Assembly (NCBI GenBank): GCA_034667645.1
Contig: JAXDQV010000251.1
Location: 1-5,684 of the forward strand
Reading direction: 5' to 3'
DNA: 5,684 bases
Origin: JAJPJG01 sp034667645
GTDB lineage: Bacteria; Verrucomicrobiota; Verrucomicrobiia; Chthoniobacterales; Chthoniobacteraceae
Position 1 is the stretch's first letter. Each line of letters starts with the position of its first letter. Positions 1-5,684 of this stretch are shown in pieces. The translations under genes were made by a program, and so were the position numbers. A model generated the notes under the pieces. It was not told the DNA's origin. It saw only the letters and a list, made by a program, of their open reading frames with translations, and did not search any database.

Positions 1-833
1 CCGAGGTCGTCGTGCTCGAAACGGGAATGGGCGGCCGGCTCGACTCCACGAATGTCGTCACGCCGGCGGTGAGCGTCCTCACCGCCATTGATCTCGATCA
101 CCAAACGTGGCTCGGCTCATCGCTCCGGGAGATCGCGGCTGAAAAAGCGGGCATCATTAAAGCCGGAGTTCCGGTCGTGTCGGGCCCGCAGCATCCCGAA
201 GTGGAAAGCGTTTTGCGCGCAACGGCTGTTGAACAAACTGCAGCACTCCGTTTCGTCACCGATCCGCTGGGAAATCACGAAATCGCCCTGCCGGGCCAGC
301 ATCAAAAACTGAATGCGGCGCTCGCAGTCGCCGCCCTGGAGCTGGCGAACCTCGCGGCCGACGACAAATCGATCCGCGCGGGGTTGCGCGCAGTCGAGTG
401 GCCCGGTCGATTCCAGCGGCTAATTCCAGTTGCGAAATCCAAATACGCCGTCGTCCTCGATGGCGCGCATAATCCGGCCGCGGCATCCCTTCTCGCGGCC
501 ACCTGGCGCGAGGTTTTCGCCGCGGAGCGCGCCACCATCATCGCTGGAATACTCAGCGACAAAGATGTGGCCGGCATCTGTGCAGCGCTTGCGCCGATCG
601 CCGCCTCATTCATCGCGACGCCGGTTCAAAATCCTCGCACAAGTTCCGCCGCCGCAGTTTGCGGGTCCGTCCGGAATACGCCGTGCATCGGGGCGCGTGA
701 CCTTGCCGATGCGCTCGATATCGCACTGCGACGGCCCGAACACATTCTGATCACCGGCTCGCTTTTTCTGGTGGGCGAAGCGCTCGTGCTGCTCGGTCTC
801 TCGTCGGATGAGCAGGAACTTACTGTGCAGTGA
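1..833 (+). CDS. folC: Bifunctional folylpolyglutamate synthase / dihydrofolate synthase, 5'-truncated by window
   Basis: FolC is a cytoplasmic Mur-ligase-fold enzyme that uses ATP to add glutamate to dihydropteroate and/or to folates. The reading frame is open from the first full codon (base 3) to TGA at 831-833, giving 276 visible residues. Family motifs appear in order: LETGMGGRLDSTN, then LDHQTWLG, then AEKAGIIKAG, the substrate/ATP-domain segment GQHQKLNAA, PGRFQ, the C-domain motif DGAHNPAA, and ITGSLFLVGEAL near the end. FolC is normally about 420-430 residues, so roughly the first 140, including the GTNGKGS-type P-loop, lie left of the window. The GTG at base 12 is an internal Val codon inside the conserved VVLETG strand and is not a start. 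Its 3' end overlaps the convergent rpe by 14 bases. Whether it has one or both activities cannot be told from sequence. There is no sign of a frameshift. Confidence 0.95.
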   Translation, partial: EVVVLETGMGGRLDSTNVVTPAVSVLTAIDLDHQTWLGSSLREIAAEKAGIIKAGVPVVSGPQHPEVESVLRATAVEQTAALRFVTDPLGNHEIALPGQHQKLNAALAVAALELANLAADDKSIRAGLRAVEWPGRFQRLIPVAKSKYAVVLDGAHNPAAASLLAATWREVFAAERATIIAGILSDKDVAGICAALAPIAASFIATPVQNPRTSSAAAVCGSVRNTPCIGARDLADALDIALRRPEHILITGSLFLVGEALVLLGLSSDEQELTVQ

Positions 834-1482
834 CGCCGTCGCGCATCGCGCGAACCGCTGCCCCCATGTCATCCGCGCCAAAAGCGGATGTGCCGACAAC
901 GAGCGTATCTGCTCCGCGTTCCCGGGTTAGCAGGGCCGTTTGCGCGTTGATGCCCCCATCCACTTCAATCCTAAACTGGAGCCCGTTCTCGGCGCGCCAT
1001 TGGCTCGCCTGTTCGATTTTTGGCAATGTCTCCGGCATAAATGCCTGACCGCCAAAGCCCGGCACCACGGTCATCACGAGCAGCAGGTCGATTTGATCGA
1101 GAAAGGGAATCACCTCATCAAACGGCGTGTGCGGATTGAACGCCAGACCAGCGGTGCGGCCAGTTTGCCGGATGTGGGACAACGTTTGCCCGACGTGATG
1201 TTTCGCTTCCACGTGGACCGTGATGCTGCTGGCGCATTCCACAAAACGGGGGACGTAATGATCGGGACGCTGAACCATGAGATGAACATCGAGCGGGACG
1301 CTGGCGCATCTCCGGGTGGCCGCCACGAATGCGGGACCGAAGGAAATGTTGTCCACGAAATGGCCATCCATCACGTCCATGTGCAGCCAGTCCGCCTCCG
1401 CAGCCTCGGCCCGTTTTACTTCCTCGCGCAGACGCGAAAAATCACTCGCGAGCATGGAGGGGGCGATGATGAGATCGTGCAT
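820..1482 (-). CDS. rpe: Ribulose-phosphate 3-epimerase
   Basis: Rpe interconverts ribulose 5-phosphate and xylulose 5-phosphate in the pentose phosphate pathway (cytoplasmic TIM barrel, metal-dependent). From the ATG at 1482 the product is 220 residues, matching the family length of about 220-225. Visible motifs are IAPSMLASDF at the N-terminus, HMDVMDGHFV (metal ligands His35 and Asp37), LDVHLMV (His67), MTVVPGFGGQAF around 137-148 (phosphate/substrate loop), VDGGIN with the acid/base Asp175, and the phosphate-binding VVGTSAF near 195-201. I prefer this ATG because it puts five residues before IAPS, as in E. coli Rpe. An in-frame GTG at 1503 would add seven residues and overlap the ptsI stop as GTGA, a layout typical of translational coupling; neither start has a clear Shine-Dalgarno. 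Rpe is the last gene of the cluster. Its TAA lies inside the convergent folC, and I see no hairpin plus T-run terminator. Confidence 0.95.
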   Translation of the reverse strand: MHDLIIAPSMLASDFSRLREEVKRAEAAEADWLHMDVMDGHFVDNISFGPAFVAATRRCASVPLDVHLMVQRPDHYVPRFVECASSITVHVEAKHHVGQTLSHIRQTGRTAGLAFNPHTPFDEVIPFLDQIDLLLVMTVVPGFGGQAFMPETLPKIEQASQWRAENGLQFRIEVDGGINAQTALLTRERGADTLVVGTSAFGADDMGAAVRAMRDGVTAQ

Positions 1483-1499
1483 GGCGGCGCGAGCTGCAA

Positions 1500-3266
1500 T
1501 CACGTCAGCAACTCGGCGTAATGCGTCCGCGCCACGTGCTCACAGCGCGCCAGAATTTCCGAGGGACTGTCGAGGCGCATCACCTCTTCGACGAGCGCGA
1601 GGCAGACGCCGATGTCAAGCGCCTGCACCGCGCGCTTCACCCGCGGCACGAGCGCGGCGCCGGTGCTGAGTTCATCAATGCCAAGGCCGATCAGCAGCGG
1701 AGTGAGCGCGACCTCGCCCGCCATTTCGCCGCAGACGCCGACCCACAAATCGTGCGCGTGCGCCGCATCGACGACCATTTTGATCAAACGAAGAATCGCC
1801 GGATGCGTCGGCTCGTAGAGATGCGCGATGCGCTCATTCACACGGTCGACGGCGATCGTGTATTGGATCAAATCGTTCGTGCCGATGCTGAAAAAATTCA
1901 CCTCGTGCGCGAGCAGATCGGCGGAGACCGCGGCGCTCGGAATCTCGATCATCGCGCCGACTTCCATCTGCTCATTGAAGGCAAGGCCCTCGGCCCGCAA
2001 CTCGTCTTTGCATTCCTGGAGAACCGCATTGGCGCGGCGCAACTCGTCGAGGCCGGAGATCATCGGATACATCATGCGGACATTGCCGACGGCGCTCGCC
2101 CGCAGGATCGCACGGAGCTGCACCTTGAAAATCTCGACTTTTTCCAGGCAGAACCGAATGGCGCGCCAGCCAAGGAAAGGATTCAGTTCCTCGGGCAAAT
2201 CAAGTGCGCTCATGAACTTGTCGCCGCCGAGATCCAGCGTGCGAATGATGACGCTGTGCGGAAGGATTTGCTCCGCGACCTTGCGATAATTGACGTATTG
2301 ATCCTCTTCGTTCGGGAGTTCTGTCTTGTTGAGGTAAAAGAATTCCGTGCGGTAAAGACCGATGCCTTCCGCGCCGGATTTCAAAACGTGCTCCACTTCC
2401 TCTGGCAGCTCGATGTTGGCGGAAAGAATGACGTGGCGCCCGTCACTGGTCGTCGAAATGGTCTCGCGCAACTCGGTGAGCTGCTCCTCAACCTCGCCCT
2501 TTTTGACCTCGAGCTCGCCGTATTCCCAAAGCGTCTGGTCGCTCGGATTTACGATCAGGAAACCGTTGTAACCATCGAGCAGGACATGGTCGCCCGTTTC
2601 GAGGATCTCCGTGACGTTATGTAGGCCGACGATGGCGGGAATGTTCAGCGAGCGCGCCATGATAGCGGTGTGCGACGTCTTGCTGCCGACGTCGGTGGCA
2701 AAACCGAGCACGAGATTGCGGTTAAGCTGCGCCGTGTCCGACGGGGTCAGGTTATGCGCGACGAGAATGTGCGCGCTCTCGATCGCGGCGAGCGGCTTCG
2801 CGTTTTTCCCCATCAAATTATGCAGCACGCGGCGCGCGACGTCGTGGATATCAAGGGCGCGTTCGCGCAGATATGGATCGTCGATTTCGCTGAGCGTTTT
2901 CGAGTAGCGATTGGCGACCTGCTGGAACACGTGCTCCACGTTCGTCTTGTCGCGCGCGAGCGTGCGCAGCACTTCGTCGATCAAAGTCCGGTCCTCGACG
3001 ACGAGCAGATGCGCGTCGAAAATTCCCGCATCCTTCGCTCCAATGGCCTCGGCGATTTTCTCCTGCATCTCGAGGATCTGGGCGCGGGTGGCGATCAGCG
3101 CCGCTTCAAACCGCGCGACCTCCTGCGGGAAGTCACTTTCCTGGATGTGTCGCACGGGCGGCTCCTCGTCGTCCATGCGATGAACAAAGATTGTCCCGCG
3201 CGCGATCCCCGGGGAGACGCCGACGCCTTGGAATCTTTTTTCGGTGCGCGCCAGCTCTTCGCTCAT
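1500..3266 (-). CDS. ptsI: Phosphoenolpyruvate-protein phosphotransferase (PTS enzyme I)
   Basis: EI autophosphorylates from PEP and passes the phosphate to HPr, the first step of the PTS relay in the cytoplasm. The product is 588 residues, close to the usual 570-590. Family landmarks are present in order: GVGVSPGIA at 14-22, the phospho-His motif SKTSHTAIMARS with active-site His199, then in the PEP-binding barrel GLYRTEFFYL (Arg306), IRTLDLGGDK (Arg342), GWRAIR, EIPSAA (Glu441), IGTNDLIQYTIAVDR (Asn464, Asp465, Arg475) and VCGEMAGE with catalytic Cys512. There is no extra N-terminal GAF domain, so this is the ordinary EI form, not the PtsP/EI-Ntr form. It begins at an ATG 87 bases after the ptsH stop; no convincing Shine-Dalgarno precedes it. 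It ends in TGA at 1502-1500, touching rpe. All residues expected for catalysis are intact, so an active enzyme is inferred. Confidence 0.97.
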   Translation of the reverse strand: MSEELARTEKRFQGVGVSPGIARGTIFVHRMDDEEPPVRHIQESDFPQEVARFEAALIATRAQILEMQEKIAEAIGAKDAGIFDAHLLVVEDRTLIDEVLRTLARDKTNVEHVFQQVANRYSKTLSEIDDPYLRERALDIHDVARRVLHNLMGKNAKPLAAIESAHILVAHNLTPSDTAQLNRNLVLGFATDVGSKTSHTAIMARSLNIPAIVGLHNVTEILETGDHVLLDGYNGFLIVNPSDQTLWEYGELEVKKGEVEEQLTELRETISTTSDGRHVILSANIELPEEVEHVLKSGAEGIGLYRTEFFYLNKTELPNEEDQYVNYRKVAEQILPHSVIIRTLDLGGDKFMSALDLPEELNPFLGWRAIRFCLEKVEIFKVQLRAILRASAVGNVRMMYPMISGLDELRRANAVLQECKDELRAEGLAFNEQMEVGAMIEIPSAAVSADLLAHEVNFFSIGTNDLIQYTIAVDRVNERIAHLYEPTHPAILRLIKMVVDAAHAHDLWVGVCGEMAGEVALTPLLIGLGIDELSTGAALVPRVKRAVQALDIGVCLALVEEVMRLDSPSEILARCEHVARTHYAELLT

Positions 3267-3353
3267 GCGCGCGGGAGGCTCGCAGTCCTGCCCGGAGATT
3301 TCGAGGAAAAAGAAGTGTGTCGGCGAGATTCGCGAAACGAAACTCCGGCGGCG
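3267..3353 (-). other. 87-base ptsH-ptsI intergenic gap with imperfect inverted repeat
   Basis: This is the only sizeable non-coding stretch. Bases 3321-3350 can fold into an imperfect stem of about ten to eleven pairs with one G/G and one A/A mismatch, one bulged base, and a short loop, around the palindrome TTCGCGAA (3329-3336). No T-run follows it on the - strand, so it does not look like an intrinsic terminator. It could be an mRNA processing or attenuation hairpin that sets the HPr:EI ratio, or chance in GC-rich DNA. No Shine-Dalgarno is seen close before the ptsI ATG and no -10/-35 pair is convincing. Confidence 0.3.
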
Positions 3354-3662
3354 TCAGTCTTCATCGAAACGACGGGCTATGAGTGCCTCGATTTCACCGA
3401 GCGCCTCTGCCGCATCGCTCCCCTCGCACGTCACGACCAATTTCGATCCCTGTCCCGCCGCGAGCATCATCAGGCCCATGATGCTTTTTCCATTCACCTG
3501 CTCGCCGTCCTTTTCCACCCAGATGTCGGCTTTGTGCCGGGAGCAGATTTTTACAAACATCGCCGAGGGACGCGCGTGCATGCCCAGGCGATTGATAATG
3601 GTGAGCTCCCGCGAGATTTTGGGCACCGGCGCAGAGACGGATTTGCGGCTGAGCAGGCCCAT
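3354..3662 (-). CDS. ptsH: HPr phosphocarrier protein with Ser phosphorylation site
   Basis: HPr is the small cytoplasmic phosphocarrier between EI and EIIA proteins. The product is 102 residues. The EI-dependent site is His29 in NRLGMHARPSAMFVK. The HPr-kinase site is Ser60 in NGKSIMGLMML. The 31-residue spacing between them equals that between His15 and Ser46 of classical HPr, so the two sites map exactly. About 14 residues precede the usual start (MGLLSRKSVSAPVP), so the protein is longer than the standard 85-90. The ATG overlaps the hprK stop by one base (TGATG), with an AAAGGA-type ribosome site nine bases upstream, which supports this start; a GTG at codon 13 is a weaker alternative. 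Sitting between hprK and ptsI, this HPr is the inferred substrate of both. It could serve a regulatory (NPr-like) role instead of sugar transport, because no EII gene is in view. Confidence 0.96.
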   Translation of the reverse strand: MGLLSRKSVSAPVPKISRELTIINRLGMHARPSAMFVKICSRHKADIWVEKDGEQVNGKSIMGLMMLAAGQGSKLVVTCEGSDAAEALGEIEALIARRFDED

Positions 3663-4666
3663 CAGTTTGCGTCCTTTTTCTGCATTATGTTTAAAAGCCG
3701 GTCGTTGAATTCCATCGCGCTGTGCTGCCCCATCCCTTTCAACTTTTGATCCAGAGCCGCGACTTCGACGAGGCGTGCCAGATCGCGTCCTACGCGCACG
3801 GGGATGGTCACATGCGGGATTAGGATTCCGAGTATTTCGTAAAATTCCTGTTCCAAGCCAATCCTATCCACCTCCTCCAGATCCTGCCAATCTTTTAGTG
3901 TGACGATGAGGTCGAGGCGCTTTTCCGTGCGGATCGCGGAGATCCCGAAGATGGCCGTGACATTGATAATGCCGAGGCCGCGCACCTCCATGTGATGACG
4001 GGTCAGGTCGGGCGACGTGCCGATTAGCTCACGGCCTTCGATCGCGCGCAGGCGGGTAATGTCGTCACTCACGAGGCTGTGCCCGCGCTCGATCAAACCG
4101 AGGACGCACTCGCTTTTCCCGATGCCGCTCGAGCCTCGAATGAGCACCCCCATCCCGAGGATATCCACCATGCTTCCGTATTCCGTCTGGGTCGGGGCGA
4201 AATCCATCTCCAGCGCGATTGTCGCGGCGTTGATGAACTTCATCGTGATCATGGGGGTGCGGAAAACCGCCACACCGGCGTCGGCTGCATCGTTCAAAAT
4301 ATGGCGCGGCGGATTCGCGTTGCGTGAGATGATGATGCAGGGGATCCGGTGCGTGCAGAGCTGGCGAATCCGGCTTCGAGCGTCCTCTGGCTTGAGGCTT
4401 TTGAGATAAGAAAACTCCGCACTTCCAATGACCTGAATCCTTTTCTCCGCAAAATAGGAATAAAAACCCGACAGCGCCAGACCCGGGCGGTTGATCGTTG
4501 GTTCGCGAATAATTCGGTCGAGACCGACCGCCGGCCCGATCAGTTTGAGTTGCAGCGCTTCCGAGTGTCGCGAATACCATTCACCAACGGTGACGGTCGG
4601 ATGTTTGGTGCGCGGGTTCACAGGCGCACCTCGCGACCGCGTGGTGGGAGCCTGTGGACCCTGCAT
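3662..4666 (-). CDS. hprK: HPr(Ser) kinase/phosphorylase
   Basis: HprK phosphorylates HPr on its regulatory serine with ATP or pyrophosphate and removes that phosphate by phosphorolysis. The product is 334 residues, slightly above the usual 310-330. An N-terminal domain spans about 25-155 (starting TVTVGEWYSRHSEALQL). The C-terminal catalytic domain has the P-loop GSSGIGKSE at 178-186, the Asp pair VSDD at 199-202, the family signature EVRGLGIINV at 227-236, LDLIVTLKDW, VDRIGL (Arg268), and IPVRVGRDLARLVEVAA near the end. One oddity: Tyr163 stands where the family has a histidine (His140 in L. casei), 21 residues before the P-loop Lys, so activity is uncertain. The ATG lies eight bases past the hpf stop. 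A GTG at 4621 preceded by GAGGTG would give 319 residues and removes only the unconserved leader. Its stop overlaps ptsH by one base. Confidence 0.95.
   Translation of the reverse strand: MQGPQAPTTRSRGAPVNPRTKHPTVTVGEWYSRHSEALQLKLIGPAVGLDRIIREPTINRPGLALSGFYSYFAEKRIQVIGSAEFSYLKSLKPEDARSRIRQLCTHRIPCIIISRNANPPRHILNDAADAGVAVFRTPMITMKFINAATIALEMDFAPTQTEYGSMVDILGMGVLIRGSSGIGKSECVLGLIERGHSLVSDDITRLRAIEGRELIGTSPDLTRHHMEVRGLGIINVTAIFGISAIRTEKRLDLIVTLKDWQDLEEVDRIGLEQEFYEILGILIPHVTIPVRVGRDLARLVEVAALDQKLKGMGQHSAMEFNDRLLNIMQKKDAN
3672..3677 (-). promoter_or_regulatory. Ribosome binding site of ptsH
   Basis: On the - strand this reads AAAGGA, nine bases before the ptsH ATG and inside the last codons of hprK. 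It supports the ATG at 3662, and hence the N-terminally extended HPr, over the internal GTG. Together with the TGATG overlap it suggests coupled translation of hprK and ptsH. Confidence 0.5.
4627..4632 (-). promoter_or_regulatory. Possible internal ribosome binding site for a shorter HprK
   Basis: On the - strand this reads GAGGTG, five bases before an in-frame GTG at 4621-4619 (codon 16 of the long hprK reading). It is a better Shine-Dalgarno match than the AGGCGG in front of the ATG at 4666. Starting here would yield 319 residues and lose only a poorly conserved leader. It may be the true start, an alternative start, or chance. Confidence 0.35.
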
Positions 4667-4674
4667 GGCACCGC

Positions 4675-5250
4675 CTAGGTAAAAGTCGGCTCGATCAGGC
4701 CAAAGTCGCCGTGCTTGCGCCGATAAATCACATTCACTTTTTCCGTCTTCGCGTTGAGGAAAACCACGAACTGCCTGCTCGACATCTCGAGCTGCAGCAC
4801 GGCCTCGTCCACGAACATCGGCTTCACCGGATAGCGCTCCGTGTGCACCAGCGTCGGCTCGCTTTCCTCATGCTCCTCCATGCCGGCGCTCGAAAAAACC
4901 TGCTCGTCGAGATGCTGCACGTCCTGCCGCCGCGGACGGTGGGAGCGCATGATCTTCGTTTTGTATTTGCGCATTTGTTGCGCGATCCGGTCCACCGCCT
5001 CGTCGATGGAGGCATACATATCCGTCGTGTCGCTGCTCGCATCAATGGTGATGTGATTGGTGCAATGCAGAAGCACTTCGGCGATGTGCCGATATTTCTG
5101 CACGTCGAGGATCACCTGCGCCTCGATGATGCGTGGATAATCGAGGTGGAGCCCCTCGATTTTTTTCCGCGCATAATCGATGATGGCGTCGGTGACACTG
5201 ACATGGCGGCCGGTGACTTGGATGGGAGGATTGGCGTTGGCTACTTGCAT
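4675..5250 (-). CDS. hpf: Ribosome hibernation promoting factor, long form
   Basis: Long HPF binds the decoding region of the 30S subunit and, through its C-terminal domain, pairs ribosomes into inactive 100S dimers in stationary phase or stress. The product is 191 residues, the typical long-form length. The N-terminal domain covers about 9-102, beginning IQVTGRHVSVTDAI and including YASIDEAVDRIAQQMRKYK. A charged linker of about 30 residues follows (rich in Arg, Asp, Glu). The C-terminal dimerisation domain is at about 134-188, with KPMFVDEAVLQLE, FVVFLNAKTEKVNVIYRRK and the ending GDFGLIEP. It starts at an ATG 18 bases after the lptB stop, with a weak GGAAAG ribosome site nine bases upstream. 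It stops with TAG eight bases before hprK. Position after lptB matches the Proteobacteria, where hpf follows lptB-rpoN; here rpoN is not between them. Being co-transcribed with lptB is inferred from spacing. Confidence 0.96.
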   Translation of the reverse strand: MQVANANPPIQVTGRHVSVTDAIIDYARKKIEGLHLDYPRIIEAQVILDVQKYRHIAEVLLHCTNHITIDASSDTTDMYASIDEAVDRIAQQMRKYKTKIMRSHRPRRQDVQHLDEQVFSSAGMEEHEESEPTLVHTERYPVKPMFVDEAVLQLEMSSRQFVVFLNAKTEKVNVIYRRKHGDFGLIEPTFT

Positions 5251-5268
5251 GGTTTTGTTCTTTCCAGG

Positions 5269-5684
5269 TTACATTTTAAACCGTTCTCCGAGATAAAGCT
5301 GACGGCTGATCGGGTCGTTGACGAGGAACTCCTTCGAGCCTTGGCTCGCCACGCGCCCTTCGGAAATCAGATAGGCACGGTCCACGATCGCCAGCGTCTC
5401 GCGCACATTGTGGTCGGTGATTAAAATACCGAGGCCACTGTCGCGGAGATTCGCGATGATCTGCTGCACGTCATAAACTGCAATCGGGTCAACGCCTGAA
5501 AATGGTTCGTCGAGCATCAACATACTCGGCTTCGTCACCAGCGACCGCGCGATCGTGAGCCGGCGTTTTTCGCCGCCGGAAAGCGTAAGTGCGAGCTGCC
5601 TGCCCACGTGCTCGATGCCGAACTGCGTCAGCAATTCCTCGCATCGGCTTTTGCGCTCGCGCTTTGAAAGCGGCTGCGTCTCGA
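5269..5684 (-). CDS. lptB: LPS export ABC transporter ATP-binding protein LptB, 5'-truncated by window
   Basis: LptB is the cytoplasmic ATPase that, with LptF and LptG, extracts lipopolysaccharide from the inner membrane and drives it along the Lpt bridge. The visible 137 residues are the C-terminal part of a protein usually near 240; the Walker A motif lies right of the window. Visible elements are the ABC signature LSGGEKRR, Walker B plus D-loop in MLMLDEPFSGVDPIAV, and the H-loop in LITDHNVRETL. The FSGVDP and ITDHNVRETL strings, and the YLGERFKM ending, are close to E. coli LptB and separate it from LivF/LivG-type branched amino acid ATPases. The frame stays open through the window edge (upstream residues read TQPLSKRERKSRCEELL), so the TTG at 5634 is not the real start. 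The stop is TAA at 5271-5269. It is probably preceded by lptA/lptC outside the window, which cannot be checked here. Confidence 0.95.
   Translation of the reverse strand, partial: ETQPLSKRERKSRCEELLTQFGIEHVGRQLALTLSGGEKRRLTIARSLVTKPSMLMLDEPFSGVDPIAVYDVQQIIANLRDSGLGILITDHNVRETLAIVDRAYLISEGRVASQGSKEFLVNDPISRQLYLGERFKM

Noticed and set aside
302..613. 103-codon open frame on - strand inside folC
   Set aside because: It is opposite to the conserved FolC region that includes PGRFQ and DGAHNPAA; no domain and no ribosome site seen.
940..1521. 193-codon open frame on + strand
   Set aside because: It is antisense to rpe, which carries all epimerase motifs; composition is shadow-like.
1521..2624. 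367-codon open frame on + strand
   Set aside because: It lies entirely antisense to ptsI, whose product matches enzyme I along its full length. The predicted protein is rich in His, Arg, Asp and Ala, with no recognisable domain, as expected of a reverse-strand shadow in GC-rich coding DNA.
3329..3336. TTCGCGAA palindrome as an operator
   Set aside because: An eight-base palindrome occurs by chance in GC-rich DNA, and there is no convincing promoter beside it; it is kept only as part of the weak hairpin.
2670..3749. 359-codon open frame on + strand
   Set aside because: It runs antisense across ptsI, the ptsH-ptsI gap, ptsH and the end of hprK, with no domain. It crosses three well-supported genes, so it is a shadow.
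5251..5268. Promoter between lptB and hpf
   Set aside because: The gap is only 18 bases and AT-rich, but no -35/-10 pair can be defended; a weak ribosome site is the only supported element.
4654..5424. 256-codon open frame on + strand
   Set aside because: It is antisense to hpf and the end of lptB, both full family matches; its product has no recognisable motif.

Overview
The window holds seven protein-coding genes in GC-rich DNA with almost no intergenic space. Two genes are cut by the window ends. I saw no tRNA, rRNA, CRISPR array, insertion sequence or other mobile element. The organism is a Gram-negative (diderm) bacterium, because LptB serves lipopolysaccharide export. It carries an HPr with both the His and the Ser phosphorylation site plus an HPr kinase/phosphorylase. 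Gene order and protein style resemble Verrucomicrobiota/PVC-type bacteria more than Proteobacteria, but that placement is an inference from memory and not a database result.

Layout, left to right. A + strand folC (folylpolyglutamate/dihydrofolate synthase, 5' end missing) occupies about 1-833. It runs convergently into a - strand cluster and overlaps the 3' end of its last gene by 14 bases. Read in its own direction (right to left), the cluster is: lptB (5' end missing), hpf (long-form ribosome hibernation factor), hprK (HPr kinase/phosphorylase), ptsH (HPr), ptsI (enzyme I) and rpe (ribulose-phosphate 3-epimerase). The junctions are 18 bases (lptB-hpf), 8 bases (hpf-hprK), a 1-base TGATG overlap (hprK-ptsH), 87 bases (ptsH-ptsI) and a possible 4-base GTGA overlap (ptsI-rpe). 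The layout reads as one transcription unit with its promoter beyond the right edge. The only non-coding stretch longer than 20 bases is the ptsH-ptsI gap.

How the genes fit together. EI takes phosphate from PEP and passes it to HPr on His29. HPrK can phosphorylate or dephosphorylate HPr on Ser60. No EIIA, EIIB or EIIC gene is visible, so the window shows a phosphotransfer/regulatory module, not a sugar transporter. The lptB-hpf-(PTS) order recalls the proteobacterial rpoN locus, but rpoN and ptsN are absent from their usual places. The most interesting point is that HprK has Tyr163 where the family's conserved catalytic-site histidine (His140 in Lactobacillus casei HPrK/P) aligns, while the P-loop, Asp pair and signature motif are intact. 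The window otherwise looks like a conserved housekeeping region, and I found no clearly new system in it.
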